NCBI GenBank assembly: GCA_965230415.1
Contig: CBDDKZ010000005.1
Coordinates: 5,574,435-5,638,434, forward strand
Direction of reading: 5' to 3'
Source: CBDDKZ01 sp965230415
GTDB taxonomy: Bacteria; Bacteroidota; Bacteroidia; Cytophagales; JAAEPT01
DNA length: 64,000 nucleotides
Below are positions 23,844-33,442 of this stretch, piece by piece. How positions within the stretch are numbered: position 1 is the first letter of the stretch; each line of letters starts with the position of its first letter. The notes under the pieces were generated by a model, which did no database searches, was not told where the DNA came from, and worked only from the letters and a program-made list of their open reading frames with translations. Position numbers and translations under genes: made by a program.

Positions 23844-25199
23844 ATGAGTAATACAGTAGAGATGCAAGTAGTTCATCCTCATGCGGCAGGCATTGATGTG
23901 GGGAGTCGTTCTCATTGGGTAGCGGTAGGTCAAGGGGCTGATCAGGTGAAAGAATTTGGAGTTTATCATCAAGACTTAGAGGATTTGGTTTTCTTTCTTA
24001 AGTCTCATCAGATACGAACGGTGGCATTAGAAAGCACAGGTAGTTATTGGCAGAATCTATACAGTCTCTTAGATGCCTCAGGATTTGAAACCTGTTTATG
24101 TAATGGTAAATTCACCAAGCATATAAAAGGTAGAAAAACAGACATACAAGACTGTCAATGGATACAGAAATTACATATGCTGGGGCTTCTCAATCATAGC
24201 TTTTTACCTGAAGAAAAAACGGAAGTTCTTCGTACCTATTGTCGCCATCGAGATACGTTAATTAAGTCCGCTGCCCGTAGTAGTAATAAAATGCAAAAGT
24301 ACCTGCGTCTACTCAATTTGCGTCTTGATGTAGTGGTTCGAGACATTTGTGGTGCTACAGGCATGAAAATTATCCGAGCTATTTGTCAAGGAGAAACAGA
24401 TGGGAAAAAACTAGCTTCATTCAGAGATAAAAGATGCAAGAAAAGTGAAGAAGAAATAGCCAAAGCATTGAAAGGAAATGGAAGAAAAGATTATCTGTTT
24501 ACCCTTAAGCAAGAGTTGGATACCTACGATTTTTATCAAGACAAGATTAAACAATGTGATCTTGAAATTGGAGAGCAACTTGATTACATCATAGTTGATG
24601 ATGAAAATAAAAAACAACACCTTCCCCCAAAGGGTAAGCGTAAACACAATAAAAACGATCCCAAAAACCTACATATTCAAAACTTATCGTATCAAATGTT
24701 TGAAGGAGTAGACCTCTCTCAAATAGAAGGTGTTAGTACGGCAACCCTGTTAACATTGATGAGTGAATTGGGGATAGAGGGGATCAGTAAGTTTGAAACA
24801 GCCAAGCAGTTTACAAGCTGGCTTAGGCTGGCTCCTAACAACAAAGTCAGTGGAGGCAAATTACTTTCCAGTCGTATTCCTAAAGGAAGTAATCGAGTAA
24901 AAATAGCTCTACGCAATGCTGCTAATGTGATAGGAAATCAAAAGAAGTCTACACCGCTCAAAGATTTTTTTGCCAAAATATCATTCAGAAAAGGCAGAGC
25001 CGCAGCCATTAGTGCAACGGCTAGAAAACTGGCAGTAATCATATGGAATATGGTAACAAAAGGAGTGCCCTATAACAGAATAAAACTTCATGTCGATGAA
25101 GACAAACAAAGAAATTCGGTCATCAAAAGAATAAAGAATCAGATGAAAAACTACAGCATAACCATAGATATGGTTCAAATAGAAGATAATCCCCTTTAA
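23844..25199 (+). CDS. IS110-family transposase
   Basis: 451 residues. The N-terminal DEDD RuvC-like domain shows A-G-I-D-V-G-S-R-S-H-W-V-A-V-G, A-L-E-S-T-G-S-Y-W-Q-N-L and K-T-D-I-Q-D-C-Q-W-I, the usual acidic positions. The C-terminal Transposase_20 part shows G-V-S-T-A-T-L-L-T-L-M-S-E-L-G and ends with a Ser-containing catalytic region (R-L-A-P-N-N-K-V-S-G-G). Length is normal and the gene looks intact. It is inserted in the variable slot of element D. A perfect CTTTAAC/GTTAAAG palindrome spans its stop codon (25194-25212). Confidence 0.9.
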   Translation: MSNTVEMQVVHPHAAGIDVGSRSHWVAVGQGADQVKEFGVYHQDLEDLVFFLKSHQIRTVALESTGSYWQNLYSLLDASGFETCLCNGKFTKHIKGRKTDIQDCQWIQKLHMLGLLNHSFLPEEKTEVLRTYCRHRDTLIKSAARSSNKMQKYLRLLNLRLDVVVRDICGATGMKIIRAICQGETDGKKLASFRDKRCKKSEEEIAKALKGNGRKDYLFTLKQELDTYDFYQDKIKQCDLEIGEQLDYIIVDDENKKQHLPPKGKRKHNKNDPKNLHIQNLSYQMFEGVDLSQIEGVSTATLLTLMSELGIEGISKFETAKQFTSWLRLAPNNKVSGGKLLSSRIPKGSNRVKIALRNAANVIGNQKKSTPLKDFFAKISFRKGRAAAISATARKLAVIIWNMVTKGVPYNRIKLHVDEDKQRNSVIKRIKNQMKNYSITIDMVQIEDNPL

Positions 25200-25217
25200 C
25201 TACTTGTTAAAGTAAAT

Positions 25218-26458
25218 TGTAATAGCCACTACTTGATCTGACATATGAGAGTTATCGGACATCTTGTTGATGCCCCATATTATTGGTTAAATTTAACGAT
25301 TTTTCCTGATCAACCTCCCTTTTTTTATTGAGGGAGGATTGGTCAGAAAAAATTAATTGCTCTTGATTGATCAACTTCTCTCTTGCTATTCGAATACTAT
25401 CCTTAAAAGTTTGTATTGGAGTTTTACCAAAACAGAACTTTCCGCTATGAGTTCGTTGGTTATTATAGTAATCTATCCATTGATCCAAATCTGTCTGTAA
25501 CTGATCTATCGATTCATAAATTTTCTTGCGAAAAGCTACCCAAAAAAACTCTTCTTGCATAGTTCTATGAAAACGTTCACAAATACCATTTGTTTGAGGG
25601 CTTTTTGCTTTGGTTTTTGTATGTGCAATATCCTCTATGGTTAAGTAAAGTTGGTATTCATGATGTTCTCTTTTTCCGCAATACTCAGTACCTCGATCTG
25701 TCAATACCCTTAATAGCTTTAGCTCATGTTGTTCATAAAACGGTAAAACCCTATCGTTAAGTAAATCAGCTGCAACGATTGCATTCTTACGATCATAAAG
25801 TTTTACAAAGGCCACTTTACAGTAGGTATCTATAAATGTTTGAGCGTATATTCTCCCAATTCCTTTTACTGTTCCCACATAATAAGTGTCTTGAGAACCC
25901 AGATAACATGGGTGATGAGTCTCTATTTCTCCATGAGCTTGCTTTTCTTCCTTTGCTTTTTCTAAAGCTTGTAACTGAGCTTCTGTTAAAATAAGATCCT
26001 CTTGAGCAGCTTTAGCTTCTAATGCCTTTAATCGCTTTTTTAGCGTCTCTAAATCATGACGTAGCCATACTGATCTTACCCCTCCAGGTGATATGAATAT
26101 ACCTCGCTTTTTTAGTTCATTACTTGAACGTTGTTGACCAAAAGCAGGGAACTCTATAGCTATTGCAACTACTGCCTTTTCCACCTCCTCACTAACTCTG
26201 TTCTTTAAAACTGGTTTCTTACGACTAATTTCTTGAAGTGCTAGTTCTCCACCTTGCTCGTAGAGTTGTTTGAATCTGTAAAATGAATCTCGACTATAGC
26301 CCATCACTTTACACGCCTGTGAAACACTTCCTAGTTGTTTACTAAGCTCTAATAATCCTAATTTGGTCTTGATGATTTTGTCTTCACTTGTCATCACTTA
26401 ATCTGTTTTAATATTATACAATTTAATTAAAATGTCAGATTAAGTCTTAACTAATACA
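25218..26458 (-). mobile_element. IS481-family insertion sequence, copy 1 (1,241 bp, 7-bp target duplication)
   Basis: Ends read TGTAATAGCC...(left) and ...CTAATACA (right), imperfect inverted repeats sharing TGTA-TAG and ACTT-ATCTGACAT. The flanks are AGTAAAT at 25211-25217 and AGTAAAT at 26459-26465, a clean 7-bp target-site duplication. The copy at 39166-40406 has the same length and is in the opposite orientation. Confidence 0.9.
25252..26397 (-). CDS. IS481-family transposase (copy 1)
   Basis: 381 residues. HTH domains at about 5-110 (S-V-S-Q-A-C-K-V-M-G-Y-S-R-D-S-F-Y-R-F-K) are followed by an rve-type DDE core: Asp in T-F-I-D-T-Y, Asp in V-L-T-D-R-G-T-E-Y, Glu in I-C-E-R-F-H-R-T. The C-terminus has W-I-D-Y-Y-N-N-Q-R-T-H-S-G, typical of IS3/IS481. 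It is identical in protein sequence to the copy at 39227-40372, so transposition within the locus is recent. Confidence 0.93.
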   Translation of the reverse strand: MMTSEDKIIKTKLGLLELSKQLGSVSQACKVMGYSRDSFYRFKQLYEQGGELALQEISRKKPVLKNRVSEEVEKAVVAIAIEFPAFGQQRSSNELKKRGIFISPGGVRSVWLRHDLETLKKRLKALEAKAAQEDLILTEAQLQALEKAKEEKQAHGEIETHHPCYLGSQDTYYVGTVKGIGRIYAQTFIDTYCKVAFVKLYDRKNAIVAADLLNDRVLPFYEQHELKLLRVLTDRGTEYCGKREHHEYQLYLTIEDIAHTKTKAKSPQTNGICERFHRTMQEEFFWVAFRKKIYESIDQLQTDLDQWIDYYNNQRTHSGKFCFGKTPIQTFKDSIRIAREKLINQEQLIFSDQSSLNKKREVDQEKSLNLTNNMGHQQDVR

Positions 26459-27117
26459 AGTAAATTGATAAGGGAGTTAGTCAGTTTTTGCAAACGGACA
26501 TCTAACTCTCCTCCCGGTTGAAGTGTTTTATTGTTTTGTGACATTCTTGCTTTTGTTATTTCATCAAACACTTTAAAGAGAGCATCCATGCCTTTTAACA
26601 GTTTTTTATCCAGTAACTCGGTAACCTCTGCATTTATCGTATCTGGCAAAAACAATGTCCTTCTTTTTACATTAAACACCTTTTCCCTTACTGGATTAAG
26701 GTAATCATCTGGGTTATTACTATTTAAACTATTTATTTTCTTAAAGTAATCATGAGCCATAAACTCATAAAGGATTAATAAATCCACCCAAACACCATTG
26801 AAGGTATCAATAAGTATTTGATTATGATTCTGCTCAAAACCAATTTGTTTTGACAACTGCAACTCACTTTTTCTTATTTCTTCTCCTAGCCTTAATTCGA
26901 TGTTTTTATTTTCTTGTATTCTATTAAGTTCGTTTTCTTTCAGTTCCTTATTTATCCGCTTCTCATATTGCGCAAAATCCTTCTTAAACAGATTTAAGAT
27001 CCATTTTTTAAATATCCAGACAAGAAAAGCTCCTACCGAAGTAATAATGACACTTGCCCCAGACAAAACTGTAATTAGCTTAGCTACATCACCCCACCCA
27101 ATATTCATTCCATACAT
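26440..27117 (-). CDS. Membrane-anchored coiled-coil protein, 3' end altered by IS481
   Basis: 225 residues: one membrane segment at about 12-35 (A-K-L-I-T-V-L-S-G-A-S-V-I-I-T-S-V-G-A-F), a charged coiled coil at about 45-90, then a helical domain. IS481 entered at 26459. The present last residues (V-L-V-K-T) come from the IS; without it the frame would stop after N-S-L-I-N-L-L. The protein is therefore practically complete. It lies 65 bp downstream of the membrane nuclease at 27183 in the same orientation, so the two may form one system. Family not recognised. Confidence 0.6.
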   Translation of the reverse strand: MYGMNIGWGDVAKLITVLSGASVIITSVGAFLVWIFKKWILNLFKKDFAQYEKRINKELKENELNRIQENKNIELRLGEEIRKSELQLSKQIGFEQNHNQILIDTFNGVWVDLLILYEFMAHDYFKKINSLNSNNPDDYLNPVREKVFNVKRRTLFLPDTINAEVTELLDKKLLKGMDALFKVFDEITKARMSQNNKTLQPGGELDVRLQKLTNSLINLLVLVKT

Positions 27118-27182
27118 ATTTAGTTAACGATTACTTTGTACGCTAAACAAGCCTCAACGTTACTTAATATTACTGGTAAAAG

Positions 27183-28079
27183 TTACCTGGTATAATAATA
27201 AATAATAGTGACTATAAAACCTGTCACAACTACAGCTATTATCAGGTGGGCCAGCCAGTCTTTTTGTTCCTCATTGGTTTCCATTTCATCTTCTTTAATA
27301 GATTCTAGAACTGAGTTGGGAACAGTTTCTTTAACTGTAACCTTTACAGGGACTGGTTTTTCAGGTTTGGGATCTACGATGGTTGGTGGCTGTTTTTGTT
27401 CATGCAATACAGCTTCTTTCTCTTTCTGCTCTTTGAGCCATTCCTGATAATTTGGTTTATGTAAGCAAAAAGCTTTTCGTTCGTTTCCCCAATAACCAGT
27501 TAAACGCTTATAAAGCAATTCAACATCTGCATTTTCATCCAGTTTTATAACTGGATTCAAAGTGATTTCAAGAACACTCATTTGTACTTCCAGATTCCTT
27601 ACAGCATGTTTTTTAACTGATTTAACCCTACTGGTTTTCTTAACTTCTATACCGATTAATTCACTACCGAACTCTCTGGTATAAATACATGGTTCTGCTT
27701 CTAACACAACATCTATACGATATCCTCTATCCCTAAACCGCTCAGGGTGTTCTACATTACCTTGCTTTATAGGGATCACATAACTTTTCCCATAAACAGC
27801 CACTTTTAACACTTTTAATTCGCTAATGATCTGCTTGGACAACGAGTGCTCTATACTTTCTCCTCCTTTATCATGACCAGTAGCATGTCCCGACTTAAAA
27901 GCAAAATGAGGAGACTTACCTTTCACTACCGCTTTCATAGGAGTATGATACCACAATGAGTAGTACTCTTTGCCCTCTGCCCATTCTTCTGGATTATCAC
28001 TTTTTCGGCCTCGTATTACATCATAGATTGATATTGGCCGATCACTACCGTCTGGTTTTCTGTGTGCTAAATATTTCAT
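27183..28079 (-). CDS. Putative PD-(D/E)XK nuclease with C-terminal membrane anchor
   Basis: 298 residues. The core R-I-D-V-V-L-E ... I-G-I-E-V-K-K-T (about 130-160) has the D and ExK spacing of PD-(D/E)XK nucleases, and an H-A-T-G-H-D-K-G-G-E-S-I-E-H segment precedes it. A charged Pro/Glu-rich linker (about 215-265) leads to one C-terminal membrane helix (L-I-I-A-V-V-V-T-G-F-I-V-T-I-I). It fills the slot next to the recombinases where type I units keep DUF1016 or YefM/YoeB, so a defence or maintenance role is plausible. The nuclease call is by motif only. Confidence 0.55.
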   Translation of the reverse strand: MKYLAHRKPDGSDRPISIYDVIRGRKSDNPEEWAEGKEYYSLWYHTPMKAVVKGKSPHFAFKSGHATGHDKGGESIEHSLSKQIISELKVLKVAVYGKSYVIPIKQGNVEHPERFRDRGYRIDVVLEAEPCIYTREFGSELIGIEVKKTSRVKSVKKHAVRNLEVQMSVLEITLNPVIKLDENADVELLYKRLTGYWGNERKAFCLHKPNYQEWLKEQKEKEAVLHEQKQPPTIVDPKPEKPVPVKVTVKETVPNSVLESIKEDEMETNEEQKDWLAHLIIAVVVTGFIVTIIYYYTR

Positions 28080-28173
28080 AAAAAGTTATAGCTGTACGAT
28101 CTCCGATTTCCCTTACCTGTTTCAATCGGATATTCATTGATTCTTACGATATAAAGTTACTCTTTTCATTTTC

Positions 28174-29022
28174 CTAACCCAAAGGATGGTATTGAACTAC
28201 AGCCGTTTTTAAGGCTTCTATGTTACTTTGCCGGTATTTCTCGGTGGTGCTTGGGGTTTTGTGACCTGCAAACACCTGTACTACCCTCAGGTCTTTACCT
28301 TCTTTTAATAGGTTAGCGATCACACTTTGGCGGATCGTTACAGGATTCAGCCTGCGGTCTTTAAAGCGATCTTTATAGGTGCTGGTCAGGTAATTGATCT
28401 GCTCGCCTTTTTCGGCCTTTCCCAATTTGTTTAGGATCAACTGATCGCTTGCTGTAGCACTCATTTTTGGTCGGTCTACATGCAGGTATTGATGTAAGAT
28501 CATGATTTGCTGGGCTTGCAGTTTTAAGCTGCGTCCATTGGTTCTGCGTGTACCGCGCACATGGATGATGCCTTTTTCAAGGTCTATATCTGTAGTTTGA
28601 AGACCGATGATTTCCTGGTTACTTAATGCCTGGTAGATCAACAGGCCGATGATGACCTGATTGCGTGTCTTTAAAGCGGCATAACGCTCTTTGCGATCTA
28701 GCAGACTTTCGAGCTCTTTTCTGCTAAACAGATCCTGTAATTGTATATCTCGACTAGTTTTGTCTTTCAGGTAAATACTACGGGCTGGATGATCGTCTCT
28801 TTGATTGGTTTCAAGCAGGTAATCATAATAGCTTTTGATCGCATACAAAGCCCTGCTTGTATTTTTTCCTGCTTTGCGATTGCCTGTCAGGTAATGCATG
28901 ATTTGGCTGTAGGTAGCCCTCTGGGGCATTTGTACCTGTGCAAAGTAAAAAGCGATTTCTCGCACATAGCTTTTCGCAGTAGCAGGTGATTTATGCCTGT
29001 AAAGATAGTCCTTGTAGTTCAT
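28174..29022 (-). CDS. Tyrosine recombinase-like protein 2, degenerate active site (type II)
   Basis: 282 residues with core-binding and catalytic domains. As in type I protein 2, the Arg-I position is Asn (A-L-S-N-Q-E-I-I) and the HxxR His is lost (V-T-I-R-Q-S), while the second Arg, A-G-H-K and the Tyr in T-E-K-Y-R-Q are kept. The shared end Y-H-P-L-G / Y-H-P-M-G supports common ancestry. It overlaps recombinase 1 by 32 bp. Confidence 0.8.
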   Translation of the reverse strand: MNYKDYLYRHKSPATAKSYVREIAFYFAQVQMPQRATYSQIMHYLTGNRKAGKNTSRALYAIKSYYDYLLETNQRDDHPARSIYLKDKTSRDIQLQDLFSRKELESLLDRKERYAALKTRNQVIIGLLIYQALSNQEIIGLQTTDIDLEKGIIHVRGTRRTNGRSLKLQAQQIMILHQYLHVDRPKMSATASDQLILNKLGKAEKGEQINYLTSTYKDRFKDRRLNPVTIRQSVIANLLKEGKDLRVVQVFAGHKTPSTTEKYRQSNIEALKTAVVQYHPLG

Positions 29023-29875
29023 CGTTTTCTGTTAGCTTAAACAGGGTTTGTTTGCTTACATGGGTATACACCTGTGTGGTCTCCAAGTGCTTGTGACCTA
29101 AAAAGCTGCGGATATATTCTACTGACAGCCCTTTTTCCAGCAGGTGACTGGCTATACTGTGTCTAAGTACATGCAGACTTACCTTTTTGTCGATTCCTGC
29201 TTTATAGGCCAGCTCTACTATTTTACGGTTTATGGTATTGCCTGATTTTCGCTGTCCGTACTTTCCTCTAAACAAAGGAGCTTGTTTTCGGTGGCCATAA
29301 CCACATGCATGCAGGTAGTCTTTTAATAGCTTGTTGACCTGTCCTCCCATGGGTACAACCCGACGTTTCTGCCCCTTCCCACTGCGTACATATAATAGTC
29401 CGCTACCCGTTTGTACATCTCCCACATTTAACTGTTCTCCTTCACTACGTCTCAGGCCACAGCCATAATATACTGCCAGCCACGCTTTTTCTTCGATGCT
29501 GCTACAACTAGCAAAAAGCTGTTTGATTTCTTGGGTACTTAATATCACTCGTTTGTCTGTTTTATAGTGAGGGAAGTGCAGCCCACTCATTGGATGATCT
29601 TCTCGCTCCCCCGTTTGCTGCAACCAGTTAAAGTACACCCGTAAAGCATAGATGTGGTGACGGATATAATTAGCACTTAACGCCCCATCCCCTCTTTGTT
29701 TTGGACGCACTTGTAAATAGTTGTAATAAGCCCTTATTTCAGCACTGCCCACCTGGTCTGTTTGTTTTTTACTAAAGGCTAAAAATTCAGCTAAACAGCC
29801 TGGAAGCATGTGTACGGTCGATTTTTTGTAGCCTAACCCTTGTAGGTAGGCTTTAAAGTCCTGTGGTGTTTTCAT
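28991..29875 (-). CDS. Tyrosine recombinase 1, intact (type II)
   Basis: 294 residues, XerD-like. Core-binding domain at about 1-95; catalytic set complete: Y-G-C-G-L-R-R-S-E-G, V-R-S-G-K-G-Q-K-R, H-V-L-R-H-S, L-G-H-K-H-L and Q-V-Y-T-H-V. It is strongly diverged from the type I enzyme, matching the different rhs junction of this element (the YRYG codons rather than EYYPFGM). It is translated just before its degenerate partner. Confidence 0.88.
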   Translation of the reverse strand: MKTPQDFKAYLQGLGYKKSTVHMLPGCLAEFLAFSKKQTDQVGSAEIRAYYNYLQVRPKQRGDGALSANYIRHHIYALRVYFNWLQQTGEREDHPMSGLHFPHYKTDKRVILSTQEIKQLFASCSSIEEKAWLAVYYGCGLRRSEGEQLNVGDVQTGSGLLYVRSGKGQKRRVVPMGGQVNKLLKDYLHACGYGHRKQAPLFRGKYGQRKSGNTINRKIVELAYKAGIDKKVSLHVLRHSIASHLLEKGLSVEYIRSFLGHKHLETTQVYTHVSKQTLFKLTENDELQGLSLQA

Positions 29876-29901
29876 TTTTTTATGGGGGGTCTTGGTATTT
29901 C

Positions 29902-29987
29902 TTTGGAACGCGGAACACTACTAGCTAACTTACTGATATATTGTTCGTTGACCGTTCCATCTAGTGTTCCAAAGGTTTGGAACGGTC
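29902..29987. repeat. TGGAAC repeat zone between primase and recombinase 1 (type II)
   Basis: GACCGTTCCA (29950-29959) and TGGAACGGTC (29978-29987) form a perfect 10-bp inverted repeat. Between them GTTCCAAA-GG-TTTGGAAC (29966-29983) is a perfect 8-bp one. A further TTTGGAACG lies at 29902. It occupies the same position as the TGTTAYACT nonamers of type I but with an unrelated sequence, as expected for element-specific protein-binding sites. Confidence 0.65.
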
Positions 29988-30005
29988 ACATTTCTTTTTT
30001 CACAG

Positions 30006-32669
30006 TCATAGCTGTGCTAACTGCTGGTGCAGGTCCTGCTTGATGCGGTGGCGTAAGGCTTTGATATTGTCCCAGTAAGCGATCTTATAACGAAAGGTGT
30101 TGCGCATGCCTATATGGGTTTTATAGATGTATTCTAGTTCACTCAACGCATATATATGGCGGTGCATTTGGGTTTTACTCATTCGAAAGGCCAGGCGTAT
30201 TTCACGCTGCTCGAACTCATAGTCCTCACCCTTTTGTAGTACATAGCCTTTTAAGTCTTCATAAAAGCTCCTTAAACTGCCGTCCAGCTCGTCTACCTTT
30301 AAGATGATACTGTCGAACATGATTTCGATAGCCGTTTTCACATCTTCTTTTTCAGTAATTAACTCACCTGTAGGGGTCTTTTGCCGTTGGTATTGATTTA
30401 ATAGCGTAATCTGTCTTACAAAGCTTTGGAACAGGTCGTTTAATCTTCTGATCTTATGGGCTTCGGAAGGCAGGTCGATTTTATTGGCGTAAGGATTGAT
30501 CACCTGGTAAGGCTTTAACAAGCGCATACAGCTTTGTAAAAACTTTCGGATAGCAACCTCTTTATTGCGGTCTATTTGTCCTGCTGCCTTATCGTTCTGG
30601 TAGCGGATTATGCGCATGGTCTGCGCTTTGCTTTCATCGACGGCTACCAAAAAGCATCTGCTCATATTGTCTTCATAGATCTCCCCTCTGGTTGTGGCAC
30701 TTAGTGAGGCGATGGGGCCGTACACCGTTTTTACAAAGCCTGTGATTTCTCCTGTCTGCTCATTCTTTCCGCTGGTGCTACTTGATATTTCGCCTTTGCT
30801 TTGCAACTCCCTAAAAGCCAGCTCGGCTTTTTCTTCCAGTCCGTCATAGTCTTCCAGACCAATGAGCTTGTGTTGTAATTCGTAGCTGCCATAGTTATAC
30901 AAGCTGCTCTCTGTAACTCTGGTCAGACTTACCGTATCTTCATTTGGCATAAAACCCATAATGGTAGCAAGCAGATGCGTTTTTCCGCTACCACTACTGC
31001 CTTGTATCAATGCGTGAAGCGTATCAGGCATTTTATAGGAGGCTGCGATGCAAAACAAAAAAATGCGGCTATTCAGCTCTCCGACCACACCACTTTTTCC
31101 GATCAACTCATTGATTTGCTGAACCAGCTCTGACTTTTTAAGGAAAGCCAGGCATTTCTCCTGCTCACTGGCACTGATTGTCGGTGTTTGTTTTTCACTT
31201 TGCTTTACTTGTTCTTTTTCATGCAGCTTATGGCGGTATTCATCCAGCAGATCACAAAGTACATTCAGTTCTTCTTCGATGCTTTTAGCCGATAGATGCA
31301 GCTTTTCGGCTACCTGTTTACTCATTCGCTCACTTTGCTTGTATTCATACAAGTCCAGCTTACAACGTAGTTTAAGGCTATAATCACCTTGTCTGTCACT
31401 GGCCTGGATAACCAAAGATACCTTCATCGCATCGGCTTGTTTGCCTACGCCCCCTTTTACCGCATAACTTGCTGTATCACCTATATATATCAGGTTTAAA
31501 GGATTGTCGGTATTGAGTATTGGCGTGCTGTTATTTGTTGTTGTGGGAGGTGTTTGTTTGATGGCCTCGGCTGGTTTTCTGCTTTCGATTAAGTGTAAAA
31601 GCACTTCTGCGGTTACCTGTCCCGGACTTGATCCGGGATGACTGTCTAGCAAGCTATTGACATCTTCACCTGCTGGCGTATCCACATAACTGACCTTTAA
31701 AGGTTGTAATTGCTCTTTTAGTAATTGCCTGCCTTTATTTCCTGCTTCATCTCCATCAAAAAAGATAATGACCTCTTCCAGTAGTGGCAGTGCTTTAAGT
31801 GCTGCAACCTGCTCACGTACTCCTTCTGTGCCGTAACAAGCCAGTATTTCATAAGATTCGCGTGGGTGTAAGCCTGGCAGATGTGTTTGCAGGGTAGCTG
31901 CATCTATAATACTTTCGGTTAAGATAACTCGGCTGGCTTTGGTGGAAGGATAACCAGGGTAAAGCCCTTGTCTATTGGTTAAATAATAGTGCTGATTGGT
32001 TTTAGTACGGTCTGTTTCTCTAAAATACAGTCCTGCAACCCCATCTTTTTTATTTTTCAAAGGGAAAACCACACAGCCCTTTCCAAAGTACAGGTATTGA
32101 TCGCCTCCGCGGTGTTTAAGCAGACCCATTGCCGTATACTGGGCTAATTCATCTTCGCTCTTCCCTGTCCTGAACGAGCCACTATTAAAGCCTGCACGCA
32201 CTTTTTTAGGATCTATATAACGTCCTTCCAGGTAAGCAAGTGCTGGTTTGCTTTGGATGATCGCTTTTTCGAAGTAAGTAAACAGTTCGTTTAAGGTGTT
32301 TACCCGTACCTCTTCGCTGATCGTGATTACGGGAACTGCTTCTGTAATGCGTGGTCGTGGTGTTTTGTTTTGGTAGTTGTTTGTTTTTCCTTCTGTAAGG
32401 ATTAAAAAGTTGTTTTGTAAGTACTTGATCGCCTCTCCCGTACTAATCTTTTTGTATTTGCTGACCAGGTCGATCACATCCATGCTCCCTTGTTCAGGGC
32501 AGTTGCTGCTAAAGCAGGTACAGATCTGCTTTTCTTCACTGAACTGCATTGACGGCTTTTTATCATCATGGAAAGGACATTTCGCTTTTTTGCCTCTTTC
32601 AATGACGATACCCAGGTGCTCGGCCACATCAAGGATATTCAGACGACTTTTCAGTTCAGCTATTTTCAT
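30006..32669 (-). CDS. CHC2-TOPRIM primase fused to P-loop ATPase (type II)
   Basis: 887 residues. CHC2 zinc finger at about 1-85 (C-P-F-H-D-D-K-K-P-S ... C-T-C-F), TOPRIM-like domain at about 240-345 (V-I-L-T-E-S, then I-I-F-F-D-G-D-E-A-G), linker with an in-frame TCCCGGA/TCCGGGA palindrome (31620-31638), and an ATPase in the second half with G-S-S-G-S-G-K-T and I-G-L-E-D-Y-D-G. It is a fuller primase-helicase than the type I protein, whose TOPRIM part is missing. It overlaps the upstream coiled-coil gene by 14 bp. Confidence 0.85.
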   Translation of the reverse strand: MKIAELKSRLNILDVAEHLGIVIERGKKAKCPFHDDKKPSMQFSEEKQICTCFSSNCPEQGSMDVIDLVSKYKKISTGEAIKYLQNNFLILTEGKTNNYQNKTPRPRITEAVPVITISEEVRVNTLNELFTYFEKAIIQSKPALAYLEGRYIDPKKVRAGFNSGSFRTGKSEDELAQYTAMGLLKHRGGDQYLYFGKGCVVFPLKNKKDGVAGLYFRETDRTKTNQHYYLTNRQGLYPGYPSTKASRVILTESIIDAATLQTHLPGLHPRESYEILACYGTEGVREQVAALKALPLLEEVIIFFDGDEAGNKGRQLLKEQLQPLKVSYVDTPAGEDVNSLLDSHPGSSPGQVTAEVLLHLIESRKPAEAIKQTPPTTTNNSTPILNTDNPLNLIYIGDTASYAVKGGVGKQADAMKVSLVIQASDRQGDYSLKLRCKLDLYEYKQSERMSKQVAEKLHLSAKSIEEELNVLCDLLDEYRHKLHEKEQVKQSEKQTPTISASEQEKCLAFLKKSELVQQINELIGKSGVVGELNSRIFLFCIAASYKMPDTLHALIQGSSGSGKTHLLATIMGFMPNEDTVSLTRVTESSLYNYGSYELQHKLIGLEDYDGLEEKAELAFRELQSKGEISSSTSGKNEQTGEITGFVKTVYGPIASLSATTRGEIYEDNMSRCFLVAVDESKAQTMRIIRYQNDKAAGQIDRNKEVAIRKFLQSCMRLLKPYQVINPYANKIDLPSEAHKIRRLNDLFQSFVRQITLLNQYQRQKTPTGELITEKEDVKTAIEIMFDSIILKVDELDGSLRSFYEDLKGYVLQKGEDYEFEQREIRLAFRMSKTQMHRHIYALSELEYIYKTHIGMRNTFRYKIAYWDNIKALRHRIKQDLHQQLAQL

Positions 32670-32913
32670 GGTGCTGCTCGATTAAGGCGACCATTCGATT
32701 TACCTGCTCCTGTTGTGCGCTCAGTTGATTATGCAGGTTATACAAAGGGGTCAACATTTCTTCATGCTTGACCATTCGCACACCCCCAAGGCGTAAACGG
32801 TTCTCAATATAGTGTAACAGTAGTAAGGAGTCGCTTTGCAACAGGTATTCTAACTGTAAGGAGCGCAAGCCCTCTATTAAATTGCTGTGCGTTTGTGGTG
32901 TTTTTTGTGGCAT
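32656..32913 (-). CDS. Small coiled-coil protein at the SymE position (type II)
   Basis: 85 residues, helical, with heptad-like leucines (L-Q-L-E-Y-L-L-Q-S-D-S-L-L-L-L-H-Y-I) and no SymE signature. It takes the place of SymE at the head of the primase operon and is likewise divergent from the XRE gene. It is likely co-translated with the primase. Family not recognised. Confidence 0.6.
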   Translation of the reverse strand: MPQKTPQTHSNLIEGLRSLQLEYLLQSDSLLLLHYIENRLRLGGVRMVKHEEMLTPLYNLHNQLSAQQEQVNRMVALIEQHHENS

Positions 32914-33064
32914 GGAAAAAAAGTTTAATTAACCGTATTGGATACAAAGGTATTCTATAAAATCTATAAACAAAAATTTTTCGATTTTTTTATACCCTTT
33001 AAGTATAGTAAATTGAGCTTATAATTAGTTTTTTAATCACTAATTAACCCTATAAAGCACAAAA

Positions 33065-33409
33065 ATGGTTTCATTCGGTAAAAAATTGGCAGAACGCCGA
33101 AAGGCTAAAAATCTCACCCAACAAGATGTCGCCCAACTACTCAGTACAGTACATACAGTAATTGGAAGGTACGAAAGAGATGAAATGAAGCCTACAATTG
33201 ATGTTATTAAAAAACTAGCCAATATTCTGGACACAACCGTTGGCTACTTGCTCGGAGAAACAGAAGACACTAACTTACTCAGAGACCCAGAGATGCTCAA
33301 GCGAATGAATGAGATTAACAACCTCCCGGTGGAAGATAAAAAATGTATTCTTTTTGCCATTGATGCAATGCTTAGGGATTCTAAATCGAGGGCCACGTAT
33401 TCGACCTAA
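33065..33409 (+). CDS. XRE-family helix-turn-helix regulator (type II)
   Basis: 114 residues, HTH at about 7-60 (T-Q-Q-D-V-A-Q-L-L-S-T-V-H-T-V-I-G-R-Y-E), with a tail similar to the element B regulator. Upstream, TATACCC-TTTA-AGTATA (about 32990-33007) is an operator-like inverted repeat. It is divergent from the primase operon. Confidence 0.85.
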   Translation: MVSFGKKLAERRKAKNLTQQDVAQLLSTVHTVIGRYERDEMKPTIDVIKKLANILDTTVGYLLGETEDTNLLRDPEMLKRMNEINNLPVEDKKCILFAIDAMLRDSKSRATYST

Positions 33410-33442
33410 CACTACATTGATCAAAAACATTTCTATAAACTT

